A stretch of DNA of 64,000 bases from NCBI GenBank assembly GCA_026936105.1, contig JAIXKI010000024.1, positions 153,995-217,994 on the forward strand, in the 5' to 3' direction. Positions 1 through 8,987 of this stretch are shown here, in pieces. The translations under genes and the position numbers were made by a program. The notes beneath the pieces are model-generated. The model ran no database searches, was not told where the DNA came from, and was given only the letters and a program-made list of their open reading frames with translations. The stretch comes from Chitinophagales bacterium. GTDB lineage: Bacteria > Bacteroidota > Bacteroidia > Chitinophagales > Chitinophagaceae. The number at the start of each line of letters is the position of its first letter. Position 1 is the stretch's first letter.

Positions 1-1938
1 AACCTGATAGATTTAGTTGAGAGTTCTCCATGTAATTGGACTGATCCTGCAGGTCAGTGGGATGGATATGGGGCCAGCAGTGTAAGTGTCGCAGCAGGAG
101 TGGGCACCCATGTCGAAGCTTCTTATGATGGCACATCGAAGAATGAGATTGCAATCATAGGGATGAAGACGGCAGGAACAGCGGGTGATTATAAAACATT
201 TAATGTTTGGGCTTACATAGATCCATCAACGAAGCACTTGATTTCAGGAATAGGGAGCTATACTGAAGTTCATGCAGGGACTACGGTATTACAAGCCGGG
301 GATTTGTATGGAGTATTTGTGGATGCTTCAGGAGTGATAACCTCGCAATATTTCAGATCAGGTTCATGGCATATTGAAACGACTTTCAATAGCACATATC
401 CGTCAGCGCCCAAGTACTTTGTAGTGCATAAGATGGGTGCGGGCAAAGTGGTATCTAATCTGAAGGCAGAATTCGGGGCGCCGGCATCTGTACTGACGGT
501 ATCGGATTTGGTAGCTACGGGCCAGAATATCCAATGGTATTCAAGTGCCAGCGGCGGAACAGCGTTGCCGGGCAACACAGCCCTGGTCAATGGTCAGCAT
601 TATTATGCGAGCCAGACAGTGAATGGTTGTGAGAGTATTTTGAGATTGGATGTGCAGGTAATACTAAATACGATTCAAGCCCCAATTGTTGGAACGATTA
701 CTCAGCCTAATTGTACAATTCCAACAGGCAGTGTTGTTTTGAGTGGATTACCTTCAGGAAACTGGACAATAAACCCCGGATCAATAACTGGTAGTACAAA
801 TACTAAAACGATAACTGGACTTGCACCGGGAACATACAATTTTACTGTTACGAGTTCAACAGGATGTATTTCCCTGCCTTCTGCAGATGTTGTAATAAAT
901 ACACAGCAAACAACTCCTGTAGTAGCGCCAATAACCGGAAATACTACAGTATGTGTCGGAAGTACAATTCAATTATCAGATGCTACACCTGGGGGAATAT
1001 GGATCAGCAGTAATCCTGCAAGAGCGACAGTAAATAGTATGGGCCAGGTAACTGCAATAAGCGCTATCGGGGGAGGAGTAACTATCACCTATAGAGTTAC
1101 AAATAGTTGTGGTACTGTTTCAACTTCGAGGTTTATTACTATTAACTCTAGACCATTTGCTTATATCAATTATTTAAGAAGTCCGTATTGCAAGGATAAT
1201 AATGGATTTGCAAATGTCAGCAGGATTGGACAATCAGGAGGCACATATTCTTCAACTCCAGGTTTGGTGATCAATAGCAGTACAGGTAGAATTAATATTG
1301 GATCCAGTTTGCCAGGTACATATACAGTTACCTATAGTTTCAGTAATGGAACTTGCTCCAATACAGCTACTGCTAGTGTAACCATCTTATCCGGCACCAC
1401 AGTGGCGAATATAAGCGGACCTTCATCAGTATGCAGAGGAAGAACAATTCAGTTGTCAGATGCTACACCAGGAGGAGTATGGAGTAGTAGTAATACAAGA
1501 GTTGCAACTGTAAATAGTAGCGGAGTTGTAAGAGGGATAAGATCGGGCATTGTCACTATTCGGTATCGTGTGATGAGCAGCTGTGGTACAACAACCGTTT
1601 CTAAAACGATTCGTGTGAATAATTGCTTTGGATTCAAATCGGATGACGAAGAAGAAATTAATCCTTATGGCAACAAGCAGGCAGCGCTGGAAGTGGAAGA
1701 TCTGAAAGCAACTGCTTATCCGAATCCGACGCAGAATTACTTTAACCTGAAGGTAAGCAGCAGCAGGAATGAAAATGTTCAAATCAAAGTATTTGACATG
1801 GCAGGCAAACTGTTAATAGTGATGAACGGATCTGTTGGCGAAACCTATCGCTTCGGTGAACGATTCACGTCAGGCACTTATGTGGTAGAGGTTCGTCAGG
1901 GTGATCAAAGAATAACGACGAAAGTGGTTAAACAATAA
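1..1938 (+). CDS. T9SS-exported protein with Ig-like (BIG2-type) repeats, 3' part only
   Basis: The reading frame is open from base 1, so the true start lies upstream of the window; the first in-frame GTG at 100 is not a real start. About 645 residues are visible. Two closely similar modules share the phrase IQLSDATPGG (near bases 965 and 1447) followed by a V-N-S-x-G-x-V segment and a CGT-containing strand. This is the bacterial Ig-like group 2 pattern of surface adhesins. An FN3-like or 'SASGGT' linker region precedes them. The last ~80 residues start with AYPNPTQNYFNL and end in a basic VVKQ, a classic type A T9SS sorting tail (Por_Secre_tail) that is cleaved on export. The protein is therefore a cell-surface or secreted protein. 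Its ligand or enzymatic activity, if any, would lie in the missing N-terminal part. Confidence 0.9.
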   Translation, partial: NLIDLVESSPCNWTDPAGQWDGYGASSVSVAAGVGTHVEASYDGTSKNEIAIIGMKTAGTAGDYKTFNVWAYIDPSTKHLISGIGSYTEVHAGTTVLQAGDLYGVFVDASGVITSQYFRSGSWHIETTFNSTYPSAPKYFVVHKMGAGKVVSNLKAEFGAPASVLTVSDLVATGQNIQWYSSASGGTALPGNTALVNGQHYYASQTVNGCESILRLDVQVILNTIQAPIVGTITQPNCTIPTGSVVLSGLPSGNWTINPGSITGSTNTKTITGLAPGTYNFTVTSSTGCISLPSADVVINTQQTTPVVAPITGNTTVCVGSTIQLSDATPGGIWISSNPARATVNSMGQVTAISAIGGGVTITYRVTNSCGTVSTSRFITINSRPFAYINYLRSPYCKDNNGFANVSRIGQSGGTYSSTPGLVINSSTGRINIGSSLPGTYTVTYSFSNGTCSNTATASVTILSGTTVANISGPSSVCRGRTIQLSDATPGGVWSSSNTRVATVNSSGVVRGIRSGIVTIRYRVMSSCGTTTVSKTIRVNNCFGFKSDDEEEINPYGNKQAALEVEDLKATAYPNPTQNYFNLKVSSSRNENVQIKVFDMAGKLLIVMNGSVGETYRFGERFTSGTYVVEVRQGDQRITTKVVKQ

Positions 1939-1970
1939 AGCACGCAAGAGCCTGCTTATGAAAAACGACT

Positions 1971-2013
1971 AGGTCATTCGCTCCGGCGGGTGACCTTTTC
2001 TTTTGGTTTTTTT
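1971..2013 (+). terminator. Probable Rho-independent terminator of the T9SS protein gene
   Basis: AGGTCA (1971-1976) pairs with TGACCT (1991-1996) around a 14-base loop. T-rich sequence (TTTTCTTTTGGTTTTTTT) follows directly, about 35 bases after the stop codon. The stem is only 6 bp, so its strength is uncertain. Confidence 0.6.
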
Positions 2014-2032
2014 GTAAGGTTTATGCAGCCAG

Positions 2033-2524
2033 GGTCATTGCAAGGAGCGAAGTGGGGGAATTGTGCGAGAGGGAGACGAAGCAATCTTCCTGGTGTGTTG
2101 GGTTCGGGGTTTTTTCTGAGTGCAGTTTGCTTTGGCAATGGGGAGTGACGAGACACAATGAAGTTTTCTCTTATTGCCTCGCAAAGACGAACAGTCTTTT
2201 TTGTAGCGAGGGTCATTGCGAGGAGCGAAGCAGTGGCTTTGTGCGAGAGCAGCGACGAAGCAATCTTCCTCGTGTGGGGATTTCGGACTTTCTCAGAAGG
2301 TAGCTTGCTTCGGCAATGGGAAATAACGAAACACAATGAGACACTCTCTGGTTGCCTCGCAAAGACAATCAGTCTTTTTGTCGGGAGGGTCATTGCGAGG
2401 AACGACGCAATCCGCCCTGCTTCGGCAATGGAAGCAGACTATACACAATGAGACTTTCTCTTATTGCCTCGCAAAGACGGACAGTCTTTTTTGTAGCGAA
2501 GGTCATTGCGAGGAGCGAAGCGGG
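2033..2524. repeat. Tandem array of palindromic MITE/REP-like elements, 3.2 copies
   Basis: Units begin with GGTCATTGCGAGGAGCGAAG-like sequence at 2033, 2211, 2388 and 2501, giving lengths of 178, 177 and 113 bases plus a 24-base stub. Each full unit ends with TTGCCTCGCAAAGAC (2174, 2352, 2464), which is an inverted match to its beginning (GTCATTGCGAGG). Inside, GACGAAGCAATC and GCTTCGGCAATG form a second inverted pair. The third unit lacks the central ~65 bases. After each right end comes AAAGAC-N5-GTCTTT plus T residues, a small terminator-like hairpin. The array sits between two convergent genes (stops at 1938 and 2545). Short open frames inside it are repeat-derived and not genes. Confidence 0.85.
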
Positions 2525-2544
2525 GTTGTGATCAGTTAATCCGT

Positions 2545-3741
2545 TCAATTCACTTCTTTAACCACTCCGCTCTGCATCCTGATAAAAAAGATCTTTTTGT
2601 TCTCAAAGTAATCCAGTGACATGGTCTTTTTATTGAGTACCGGCTGAATATTCAACTCACGAAAGATGTTAAATTCTTTATTGCTGATGTTGGAAGCAAA
2701 ATCTGTTTTGTATTTCAACAACAGATTTACAAAATGCCATGTGGCCTCGTATCCTTTCATCAGCAGATCGGACGGTTGAGAAAAGAATTTTGTATTATAC
2801 CAACTGATGATCTTTTTAGTAACCGTATCGGTACGGTCATTGTAATAAGATGTACTGTAAACCGATTCAAGGTCTTTATACTCCCTGCCGGTAAGAACCG
2901 GGGCGAAGTTTTCAAATGTGGGCATTCCTATAAGTGTCAGGGGATATTGATTACTCAATAATGCAAGTTGTTGAGCCAGCCTTTTTGTAAAATTTTCATC
3001 CAGGCTGCCCGAAATGCAAACAGAATGGTGATTGCTGTCGAGACGTGCTGAAATCTGATCAACGCTGAATGAATCGGTAAGCTCTACAAATTTTAATTTC
3101 AGAGGAACACCGGGAGTTGTTTTACCTGCCTCTTCAAAATAAGAATAGATCATATTTTCCAGTTGTCCTTTCTTTCTGAATACGACCAGGTCATCCAGAG
3201 GATAATATTTCTGCAGATAACGATAAATTGCTTCGACGTGTGTTTTCAGGGTAGCATTTAATAATACCAGGTAAGGATTTTCATATACCCCTCCGTCATT
3301 GGGCAGGTTTACATTGACAAATGGTACTTTCATTTCCTGTGCAGAGTAAGCGATCTGCTGTAATTCTCCTGTAGTAGCAACGTAACCGATAATCAATTGT
3401 ACACTGTCAAGTGCGGCTTCTTCAAGCTGTTGCTTCAGCGTTTTTCCTGCAGCCCTGGTATCAAAGACGAAGACTTCCAATGGAATCTTTTCTCCTGCAA
3501 GAGAATCAAGCGCAAGTTGCACTCCTTCATAAAAATCAAGTCCCGGATTAATATAGCGGGGGAATGTGTTTCCGGGTTTATAATTACCTGAAGCTTCAAA
3601 TGCGGAATCAAGATATAAGGGAGCAAATACAGCTACCCTGGCTTTGAATATAAAATCGCTGTCCTGTGCATAGCCTTTTCCGTTATGCAATATTGTTATG
3701 AAAAGGATAGCCGGTAATATGGATCTTAATTTCATTCTCAT
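2545..3741 (-). CDS. Periplasmic type 1 substrate-binding protein (LivK/Peripla_BP_6-like)
   Basis: The 398 residues start with a signal peptide ending GYAQ (about residue 26). They continue as a type 1 periplasmic binding fold: an 'AVFAPLYLDSAF' first strand, 'GLDFYEGVQLALDSL' helix, 'LIIGYVATTGELQQIA' ligand-hinge strand and 'VPFVNVNLPNDGG'. This resembles the binding proteins of branched-chain amino acid ABC transporters, but no permease or ATPase gene is adjacent. It may be an orphan sensor or binding protein. A second ATG two codons in (3735) could equally be the start, and no ribosome-binding site decides. The gene lies 32 bases downstream of guaA on the same strand and may be co-transcribed. 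The ligand cannot be inferred. Confidence 0.75.
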   Translation of the reverse strand: MRMKLRSILPAILFITILHNGKGYAQDSDFIFKARVAVFAPLYLDSAFEASGNYKPGNTFPRYINPGLDFYEGVQLALDSLAGEKIPLEVFVFDTRAAGKTLKQQLEEAALDSVQLIIGYVATTGELQQIAYSAQEMKVPFVNVNLPNDGGVYENPYLVLLNATLKTHVEAIYRYLQKYYPLDDLVVFRKKGQLENMIYSYFEEAGKTTPGVPLKLKFVELTDSFSVDQISARLDSNHHSVCISGSLDENFTKRLAQQLALLSNQYPLTLIGMPTFENFAPVLTGREYKDLESVYSTSYYNDRTDTVTKKIISWYNTKFFSQPSDLLMKGYEATWHFVNLLLKYKTDFASNISNKEFNIFRELNIQPVLNKKTMSLDYFENKKIFFIRMQSGVVKEVN

Positions 3742-3773
3742 GGTACTTTTAATTCAGAATAGCAGAAATCTTT

Positions 3774-5342
3774 TTATTCCCATTCGATGGTGGCGGGTGG
3801 CTTACTGCTGATGTCATATACTACTCTGTTGATCCCTTTGACCGAGTTGCTGATCTCTCCGGATATATTAGCCAGAAAATCATAGGGCAGGCGGGCCCAA
3901 TCGGCAGTCATTCCATCTACGCTTGTCACAGCTCTTAAAGCCACTGTGTATTCGTATGTCCGCTCGTCACCCATCACGCCCACGCTTTTGACCGGCAACA
4001 AGATTGTTGCAGCCTGCCAAACAGTTGCATAGAGATGCTGTTCTCTCAGGGCTTTTATGAACAGATCATCAGCTTCCTGCAATAATTTCACTTTTTCTTC
4101 AGTAACTTCTCCAAGTATTCTGATAGCAAGTCCCGGGCCGGGGAAGGGATGACGGTCGAGCATTTCATCAGGTATTCCTAATTCCCTGCCCACTTTTCTG
4201 ACCTCATCTTTAAAAAGATATCTTAACGGCTCCACCAGTTCCAGGTGCATTTTTTCAGGCAGGCCTCCTACATTATGGTGTGACTTGATCGTTACAGATG
4301 GACCGTGTACAGAAACACTTTCGATGACATCCGGATAAATGGTACCCTGTCCCAGCAATTCAATGCCTTCAAGTTTTTTTGCTTCTTCCTGAAAAATTTC
4401 AATGAACAGGTTTCCTATTGTTTTCCGCTTTGCCTCAGGATCCGTTTTTCCTGCCAGGGCGGTATAAAACCGTTTTTTTGCATCAATACCTTTTACATTC
4501 AGGCCGAGTTTATCATAGGTCTTCAACACATTTTCAAATTCATTTTTGCGAAGCACGCCATTGTCCACAAAAATTCCGTAAAGATGATCACCCACAGCTT
4601 TATGAATAAGAGTGGCTGCCACTGTTGAATCAACGCCGCCGCTTAACGCCATGATCACTTTACGGTTGCCGATCCTTTCTCTTAATTGATCAACAGTATC
4701 TGTAACGAAATGAGCAGGGGTCCAATCCTGTGAGCATCCGCAAATATCAACCAGGAAATTATGAAGGATCTTTTTCCCTTCGGAAGAATGATACACTTCG
4801 GGATGAAACTGCAAACCGTAAAGAGGGAATGCAGCGACGGAGTCGTGAGACTGCAGACCGGCAACACCGTTTGAATACTTTTTAAAAGCGGCAACAGGAA
4901 TGTTTTCTGTTGTAGCCAGTATTTCAAATCCTTTTGGCAGTTCGAGGATGGTATCGGCATGGCTCATCCATACCTGCGACCTGTCTGATACATTTTTCAG
5001 CAGAACATCTTCCTTTTTTTTATGCAGCAATGCTCTTCCGTATTCCCTTTTATTGCTTTTCTCCACTTTGCCGCCAAAACGCTTTGCAGTAAGCTGGGCT
5101 CCGTAACATATTCCCAAAACAGGGATTTTTTCTATCAATTCCCTGACATTTACATCCGGCGCTTTTTCATCGTTTACCGAAAAAGGAGAACCTGAAAGAA
5201 TGACCCCCTTTAATGAAGGGTCAAAAGAGATATTTGCAGAAAATGGAACAATCTCACAATACACGTTTGCTTCCCTTACTGCTCGGGCGATCAACTGAGT
5301 ATATTGAGAACCAAAATCAAGAATGAGAATTTTTTCGGTCAT
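3774..5342 (-). CDS. guaA: GMP synthase (glutamine-hydrolysing)
   Basis: The 522-residue protein converts XMP, ATP and glutamine to GMP, the last step of guanine nucleotide synthesis. The N-terminal class I glutamine amidotransferase domain carries the nucleophile in GICYGAQL (Cys79) and the histidine-glutamate pair in [10 protein letters not shown] near residue 180. The ATP pyrophosphatase domain has the P-loop SGGVDST near residue 235. The C-terminal dimerisation domain ends in PPATIEWE, which is typical of the family. Length and all key residues are intact. It is transcribed ahead of the binding-protein gene. Confidence 0.97.
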   Translation of the reverse strand: MTEKILILDFGSQYTQLIARAVREANVYCEIVPFSANISFDPSLKGVILSGSPFSVNDEKAPDVNVRELIEKIPVLGICYGAQLTAKRFGGKVEKSNKREYGRALLHKKKEDVLLKNVSDRSQVWMSHADTILELPKGFEILATTENIPVAAFKKYSNGVAGLQSHDSVAAFPLYGLQFHPEVYHSSEGKKILHNFLVDICGCSQDWTPAHFVTDTVDQLRERIGNRKVIMALSGGVDSTVAATLIHKAVGDHLYGIFVDNGVLRKNEFENVLKTYDKLGLNVKGIDAKKRFYTALAGKTDPEAKRKTIGNLFIEIFQEEAKKLEGIELLGQGTIYPDVIESVSVHGPSVTIKSHHNVGGLPEKMHLELVEPLRYLFKDEVRKVGRELGIPDEMLDRHPFPGPGLAIRILGEVTEEKVKLLQEADDLFIKALREQHLYATVWQAATILLPVKSVGVMGDERTYEYTVALRAVTSVDGMTADWARLPYDFLANISGEISNSVKGINRVVYDISSKPPATIEWE

Positions 5343-5610
5343 GAAAAAGAATCTAAGATTTTTATTAATCCTCCACTGCAGGTGCGGAGGCGGAATGTCC
5401 CTGCTGCGAAGATAGGGAAGAGTTGGTTGTCAGTGAATCTGAGACTGCCAGACCATAAGTTGTTGGTATTAATCTTCATATATTTGGATTCTGAGATCAC
5501 TGATGGGTTGATATGATTTGCCGGGCTGTAACCTGTGGAGTTTGCCGGTCGTCAAAGATTTCGGGAATCCCAGACAAAGGGACATCTTTGTATTTACTAA
5601 ATCAAAATTT

Positions 5611-6339
5611 ATGGGAAAAGTATTCATTGGATCATTCCTGGCGCTGGTCATTTTCAGTTCCTGCTGGAATATATTCGGTAAAAAGGTGCGGGGAAACGGC
5701 ACCGTAATAACCAGCAACCTTGACATGAGTAATATGAGCTATAGAAGTATTGATGTAAGCGGCAGTATGGATGTGTATGTAAAGCAGGATTCGGTTTCAT
5801 CGGTAAAAATTGAAACTGATGAAAACCTGATACGGTATATTGTCGTCAGGACTGAAGGAGACGAATTGAAAATTTACCCAAAGGATAATTATAATCTCAG
5901 GCCCAGCGGAGCAATCAAAGTATTTGTGTCGGGCCCGGTATTCAAAGACTTTGAAGCTTCCGGCGCCTGTGATTTTTATTCTGAAAACAAGATTTCGGAT
6001 CCTGAAAAGATCTCTCTCGACCTCAGCGGCGCCTGTAATGCAACTATGGATCTCAATGCCCCCGAAGTTTCAGTAGATATCAGTGGTTCCGGGTCTGCGA
6101 TTTTGAAAGGTGAAACTAAAAGCCTGGAAGCAGACGGCAGCGGAAGTTCCCGTTTTAAATGTTTTGACCTGAAGGCTGAGAATGTAGAAGTGGATATTTC
6201 AGGATCGGGTGAAGCAGAAGTTTTTGCGAGTGTGAAATTAGATGTGGAGATAAGCGGATCCGGATCGGTGACCTATAAAGGCAATGCTGCGGTGAATCAG
6301 AAGATCAGTGGTTCAGGAAGCGTGAAGAAAGTGGAATAG
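5611..6339 (+). CDS. GIN-domain (DUF2807-like) lipoprotein
   Basis: The chosen ATG at 5611 gives 242 residues starting MGKVFIGSFLALVIFSSC, a lipoprotein signal with the lipobox ending at Cys18. The longer open frame from 5518 would bury this signal. The rest is a right-handed beta-helix-like repeat with many DxSGSG and 'DISGSG' turns (for example near residues 150, 170, 195 and 215). This matches the 'putative auto-transporter adhesin, head GIN' domain family, common in Bacteroidota and usually attached to the outer membrane or cell surface. The function of the family is not firmly known. It stands alone, between divergent guaA and convergent pbpC. Confidence 0.8.
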   Translation: MGKVFIGSFLALVIFSSCWNIFGKKVRGNGTVITSNLDMSNMSYRSIDVSGSMDVYVKQDSVSSVKIETDENLIRYIVVRTEGDELKIYPKDNYNLRPSGAIKVFVSGPVFKDFEASGACDFYSENKISDPEKISLDLSGACNATMDLNAPEVSVDISGSGSAILKGETKSLEADGSGSSRFKCFDLKAENVEVDISGSGEAEVFASVKLDVEISGSGSVTYKGNAAVNQKISGSGSVKKVE

Positions 6340-6404
6340 AGATTTATGAAAGGGTGAAAGAGTAAGAGAATGAACATTGATAGATTTTTAATGATGCTAT
6401 TAAT

Positions 6405-8729
6405 TTATAAATTCACATAACGCACATAGATCGTAATATTCCTGTTTCTCCCTTTATCATCCGTGCAGGAAATTTTTACAGGCCCTTCTGTTGGTTTAAA
6501 AAATTGTTTGTCTCCGGCATAGGATACTTTATAAAATTTATTGTCAATATACCAGTAAACCCTGCTTACATCATTTGCCGTTTTGCAGGCGAGCATAAGA
6601 GGCTCGGGATTCTTTTTGCTGATCATATATTCAGAACCGTTTACAGGTGAAGTAATGAGCGGGGCGGAACCCTTGAATATTTTTTCACAGTTGGGATTGT
6701 GCGGAGGAATTGACTGATAACTGATATTGTTTTCCCGGTACCATGATTCCATATCCGGATCAATGATCTTATACCATTTCTTTTTGAATCCGGCAGCCGG
6801 TATGCAGCTGTTGCAATAAGAGACTTTTTCATCCGGGCTTACCGCAATCTCCTGCCAGTTATCGCATACTTTATTGGAGGAGATCAGCGGAATGAAATAG
6901 TCTGTTATCAGGTCAGTGCAATGGTCTGAAGGTATCATTCCTGTTTCACTGCAAACTTTCCTGATATCACAATCTTTGGGTTGGGCAAACCATTCTTTAT
7001 CGCTGTTGTAATCTATGGTGTTAAAGATTCTGAATAAGAGTGGAGTGGCAATATTGGCTCCGCTGAGATCGGATGCTCCGACACCTGAAAAATTCCCGGC
7101 CCATACTCCCACAGTGAAATTTTTATTATAACCGATGCTCCACGCATCTCTTCTTCCATAACTCGTTCCTGTTTTCCAGGCGATCCTGGGCATGTGTTCC
7201 GTAGCCTGCCAGTTAATCGGGAAGTCCGGGCGGTTAATATGAGAAAGGATCTCGCTGATCATGAAAGCAGCCGCCGGGCTGATGATATTCTTTTTTATGG
7301 ACAAGGTATCATCTTGTGTGTAGGCAGGAGAAATGAATGTTCCGTTGTTGGCAAAAGAAGAAAATAGCCCGGTCAGCTCTTCCAGTGTAGCGCCGCAGCC
7401 TCCTAATATCAAGGACAATCCGAGTTTATTTCTGTCTTTTCTGATCTGATCAAAGCCACAGTCAGATAATTTTGAGATCATCTTTTCCTTACCCAATAAA
7501 CTCAGGCTTTTAACAGCAGGGATGTTCAGTGAATGTTCCAGTGCATATTCAATAGTTACGTTTCCATTAAATTTCTGATCATAATTCTCCGGAGAATATC
7601 CGTCGTAGTTGACCGGGACATCGGTGATAACCTTTTTAGGGGTCAGCAACCCTTCGTCAAAATTCAGTGCATAAAGAAGCGGCTTCAATGTGCTGCCCGG
7701 CTCACGGACTGCAGCGGCTCCGTTTACCTGGCCGGCATCTGTTGTATCAAAGAATGATGAGGAACCTACATAGGTGATGACCTTATGCGACCTGTTATCA
7801 AGAATAATGACCGCTGCATTTTTTATGTGGCGCAATTTCAGGCCTCGTACATAATCTTCGACCAGCTTTTCGGTTTTCAATTGAGTGTTCAGGTCAATAT
7901 TGGTTTTTATAATGGCATTGCTTTTACTACTTTTTAATTTATAAGCCAGATGCGGGATATAGTGAGGGACTATTCCTCTCGTTGCGGCCAGAGGCTCCCG
8001 CAGGGCATCTTCGATTTCTTTTTCAGAGAAAACTTTATCCTCAGCAAATTTTTTCAGCCACCGGTTTCTTTCTTCAATGATGCGCTCATTGTTTTTACCT
8101 ATGACCATGGTAGAGGGCCTGTTTGGGATTATGCTCAATGCCGTGATCTCTGCCAAAGAAAGATGGTCGGGATCTTTATTGAAGTAGAGAAGAGAAGCGG
8201 CCTTTACTCCTTCGATATTCCCTCCGTAAGGAACAAGGTTCAGATACATCTGAAGGATCTCGTCTTTACTGTATTTCCATTCCAGTTGAAAAGCACGGAA
8301 CATTTCCCTGGCTTTCGCCCATATCGTTCTCCTGGAAGGCTCCAGAGCCCTCGCCACCTGCATAGTTATGGTGCTGGCGCCGGAAGTGCGTTTCATCCGG
8401 AATATATTTTTAAAGAATGCACGGATCACAGCAAAAGGATTGACGCCGGGATGAGAATAGAAGTATTTATCTTCTTTGGCAATAATGGTTTTCCTGAGTA
8501 ATGGCGAGATCTCGTTGAGCTCGGTCTTCATTCTCCATTGCTGGTCTTTGGTCAGGTATGCATTGATGATGTTGCCTTTGTTATCGGTGATCACAGTTGA
8601 ATAATCGATCTTGTCGGACAAAGGAAAGATCCGGTTGAGCAGGAGGAATAAAAGGAACAGTGACAGGACAGCCAGGCCGGCCCATTTGCAGAATCTTATA
8701 AACCCTTTTTTTGAAATCTTTAAATTCAT
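6405..8729 (-). CDS. pbpC: Penicillin-binding protein 1C (glycosyltransferase/transpeptidase)
   Basis: The 774 residues have one N-terminal membrane anchor (about 17-33). A GT51 peptidoglycan glycosyltransferase follows, with EDKYFYSHPG (catalytic Glu86) and the TITMQVAR motif. A transpeptidase domain has SxxK as STLK (Ser346), an SLN motif and KTG (WKTGTSYG, about residue 525). The C-terminal ~90 residues match the BiPBP_C domain specific to PBP1C. It polymerises and cross-links peptidoglycan in the periplasm. It lies head-to-head with an alpha-2-macroglobulin gene, an association known across bacteria, where the macroglobulin is thought to protect the cell during wall damage. Confidence 0.95.
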   Translation of the reverse strand: MNLKISKKGFIRFCKWAGLAVLSLFLLFLLLNRIFPLSDKIDYSTVITDNKGNIINAYLTKDQQWRMKTELNEISPLLRKTIIAKEDKYFYSHPGVNPFAVIRAFFKNIFRMKRTSGASTITMQVARALEPSRRTIWAKAREMFRAFQLEWKYSKDEILQMYLNLVPYGGNIEGVKAASLLYFNKDPDHLSLAEITALSIIPNRPSTMVIGKNNERIIEERNRWLKKFAEDKVFSEKEIEDALREPLAATRGIVPHYIPHLAYKLKSSKSNAIIKTNIDLNTQLKTEKLVEDYVRGLKLRHIKNAAVIILDNRSHKVITYVGSSSFFDTTDAGQVNGAAAVREPGSTLKPLLYALNFDEGLLTPKKVITDVPVNYDGYSPENYDQKFNGNVTIEYALEHSLNIPAVKSLSLLGKEKMISKLSDCGFDQIRKDRNKLGLSLILGGCGATLEELTGLFSSFANNGTFISPAYTQDDTLSIKKNIISPAAAFMISEILSHINRPDFPINWQATEHMPRIAWKTGTSYGRRDAWSIGYNKNFTVGVWAGNFSGVGASDLSGANIATPLLFRIFNTIDYNSDKEWFAQPKDCDIRKVCSETGMIPSDHCTDLITDYFIPLISSNKVCDNWQEIAVSPDEKVSYCNSCIPAAGFKKKWYKIIDPDMESWYRENNISYQSIPPHNPNCEKIFKGSAPLITSPVNGSEYMISKKNPEPLMLACKTANDVSRVYWYIDNKFYKVSYAGDKQFFKPTEGPVKISCTDDKGRNRNITIYVRYVNL

Positions 8730-8915
8730 CGGTAGTATAAGAATGCCATATCTCTGAGGTAGGGCATCCCTTGTTTGATCAAAAGAAATTATTTTTTTAA
8801 TCAGCTGCTTTCAGAAAATATCATAACAAGACTAAGTTATGCCATACTTGGAAAGTTATTACATGGCTGTTATCTCTTAACATCAGTTAGAGATAAGTTT
8901 TTCTTAAAAAGTTAT

Positions 8916-8941
8916 AAGGGCTAGGATTTATATCAGCCCTT
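8916..8941. other. Hairpin in the pbpC / alpha-2-macroglobulin divergent spacer
   Basis: AAGGGCT (8916-8922) and AGCCCTT (8935-8941) form a perfect 7-bp inverted repeat with a 12-base loop. It lies about 47 bases upstream of the macroglobulin ATG, in the 258-base region between divergent genes. It could be an operator or a leader hairpin. No terminator role makes sense here. Confidence 0.4.
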
Positions 8942-8987
8942 TTCACTATCTTTTCGTATTGCTGTTACCTTTTAACCCCCAACACGT

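Noticed and set aside
2033-2524. CRISPR array
   Set aside because: Units are ~178 bases with no short constant repeat alternating with unique spacers, and no cas genes are in the window.
2052-2539. Several open frames of 67-97 codons inside the repeat array
   Set aside because: They overlap each other, repeat the same peptide text and come entirely from the palindromic units. None has a start signal or family match.
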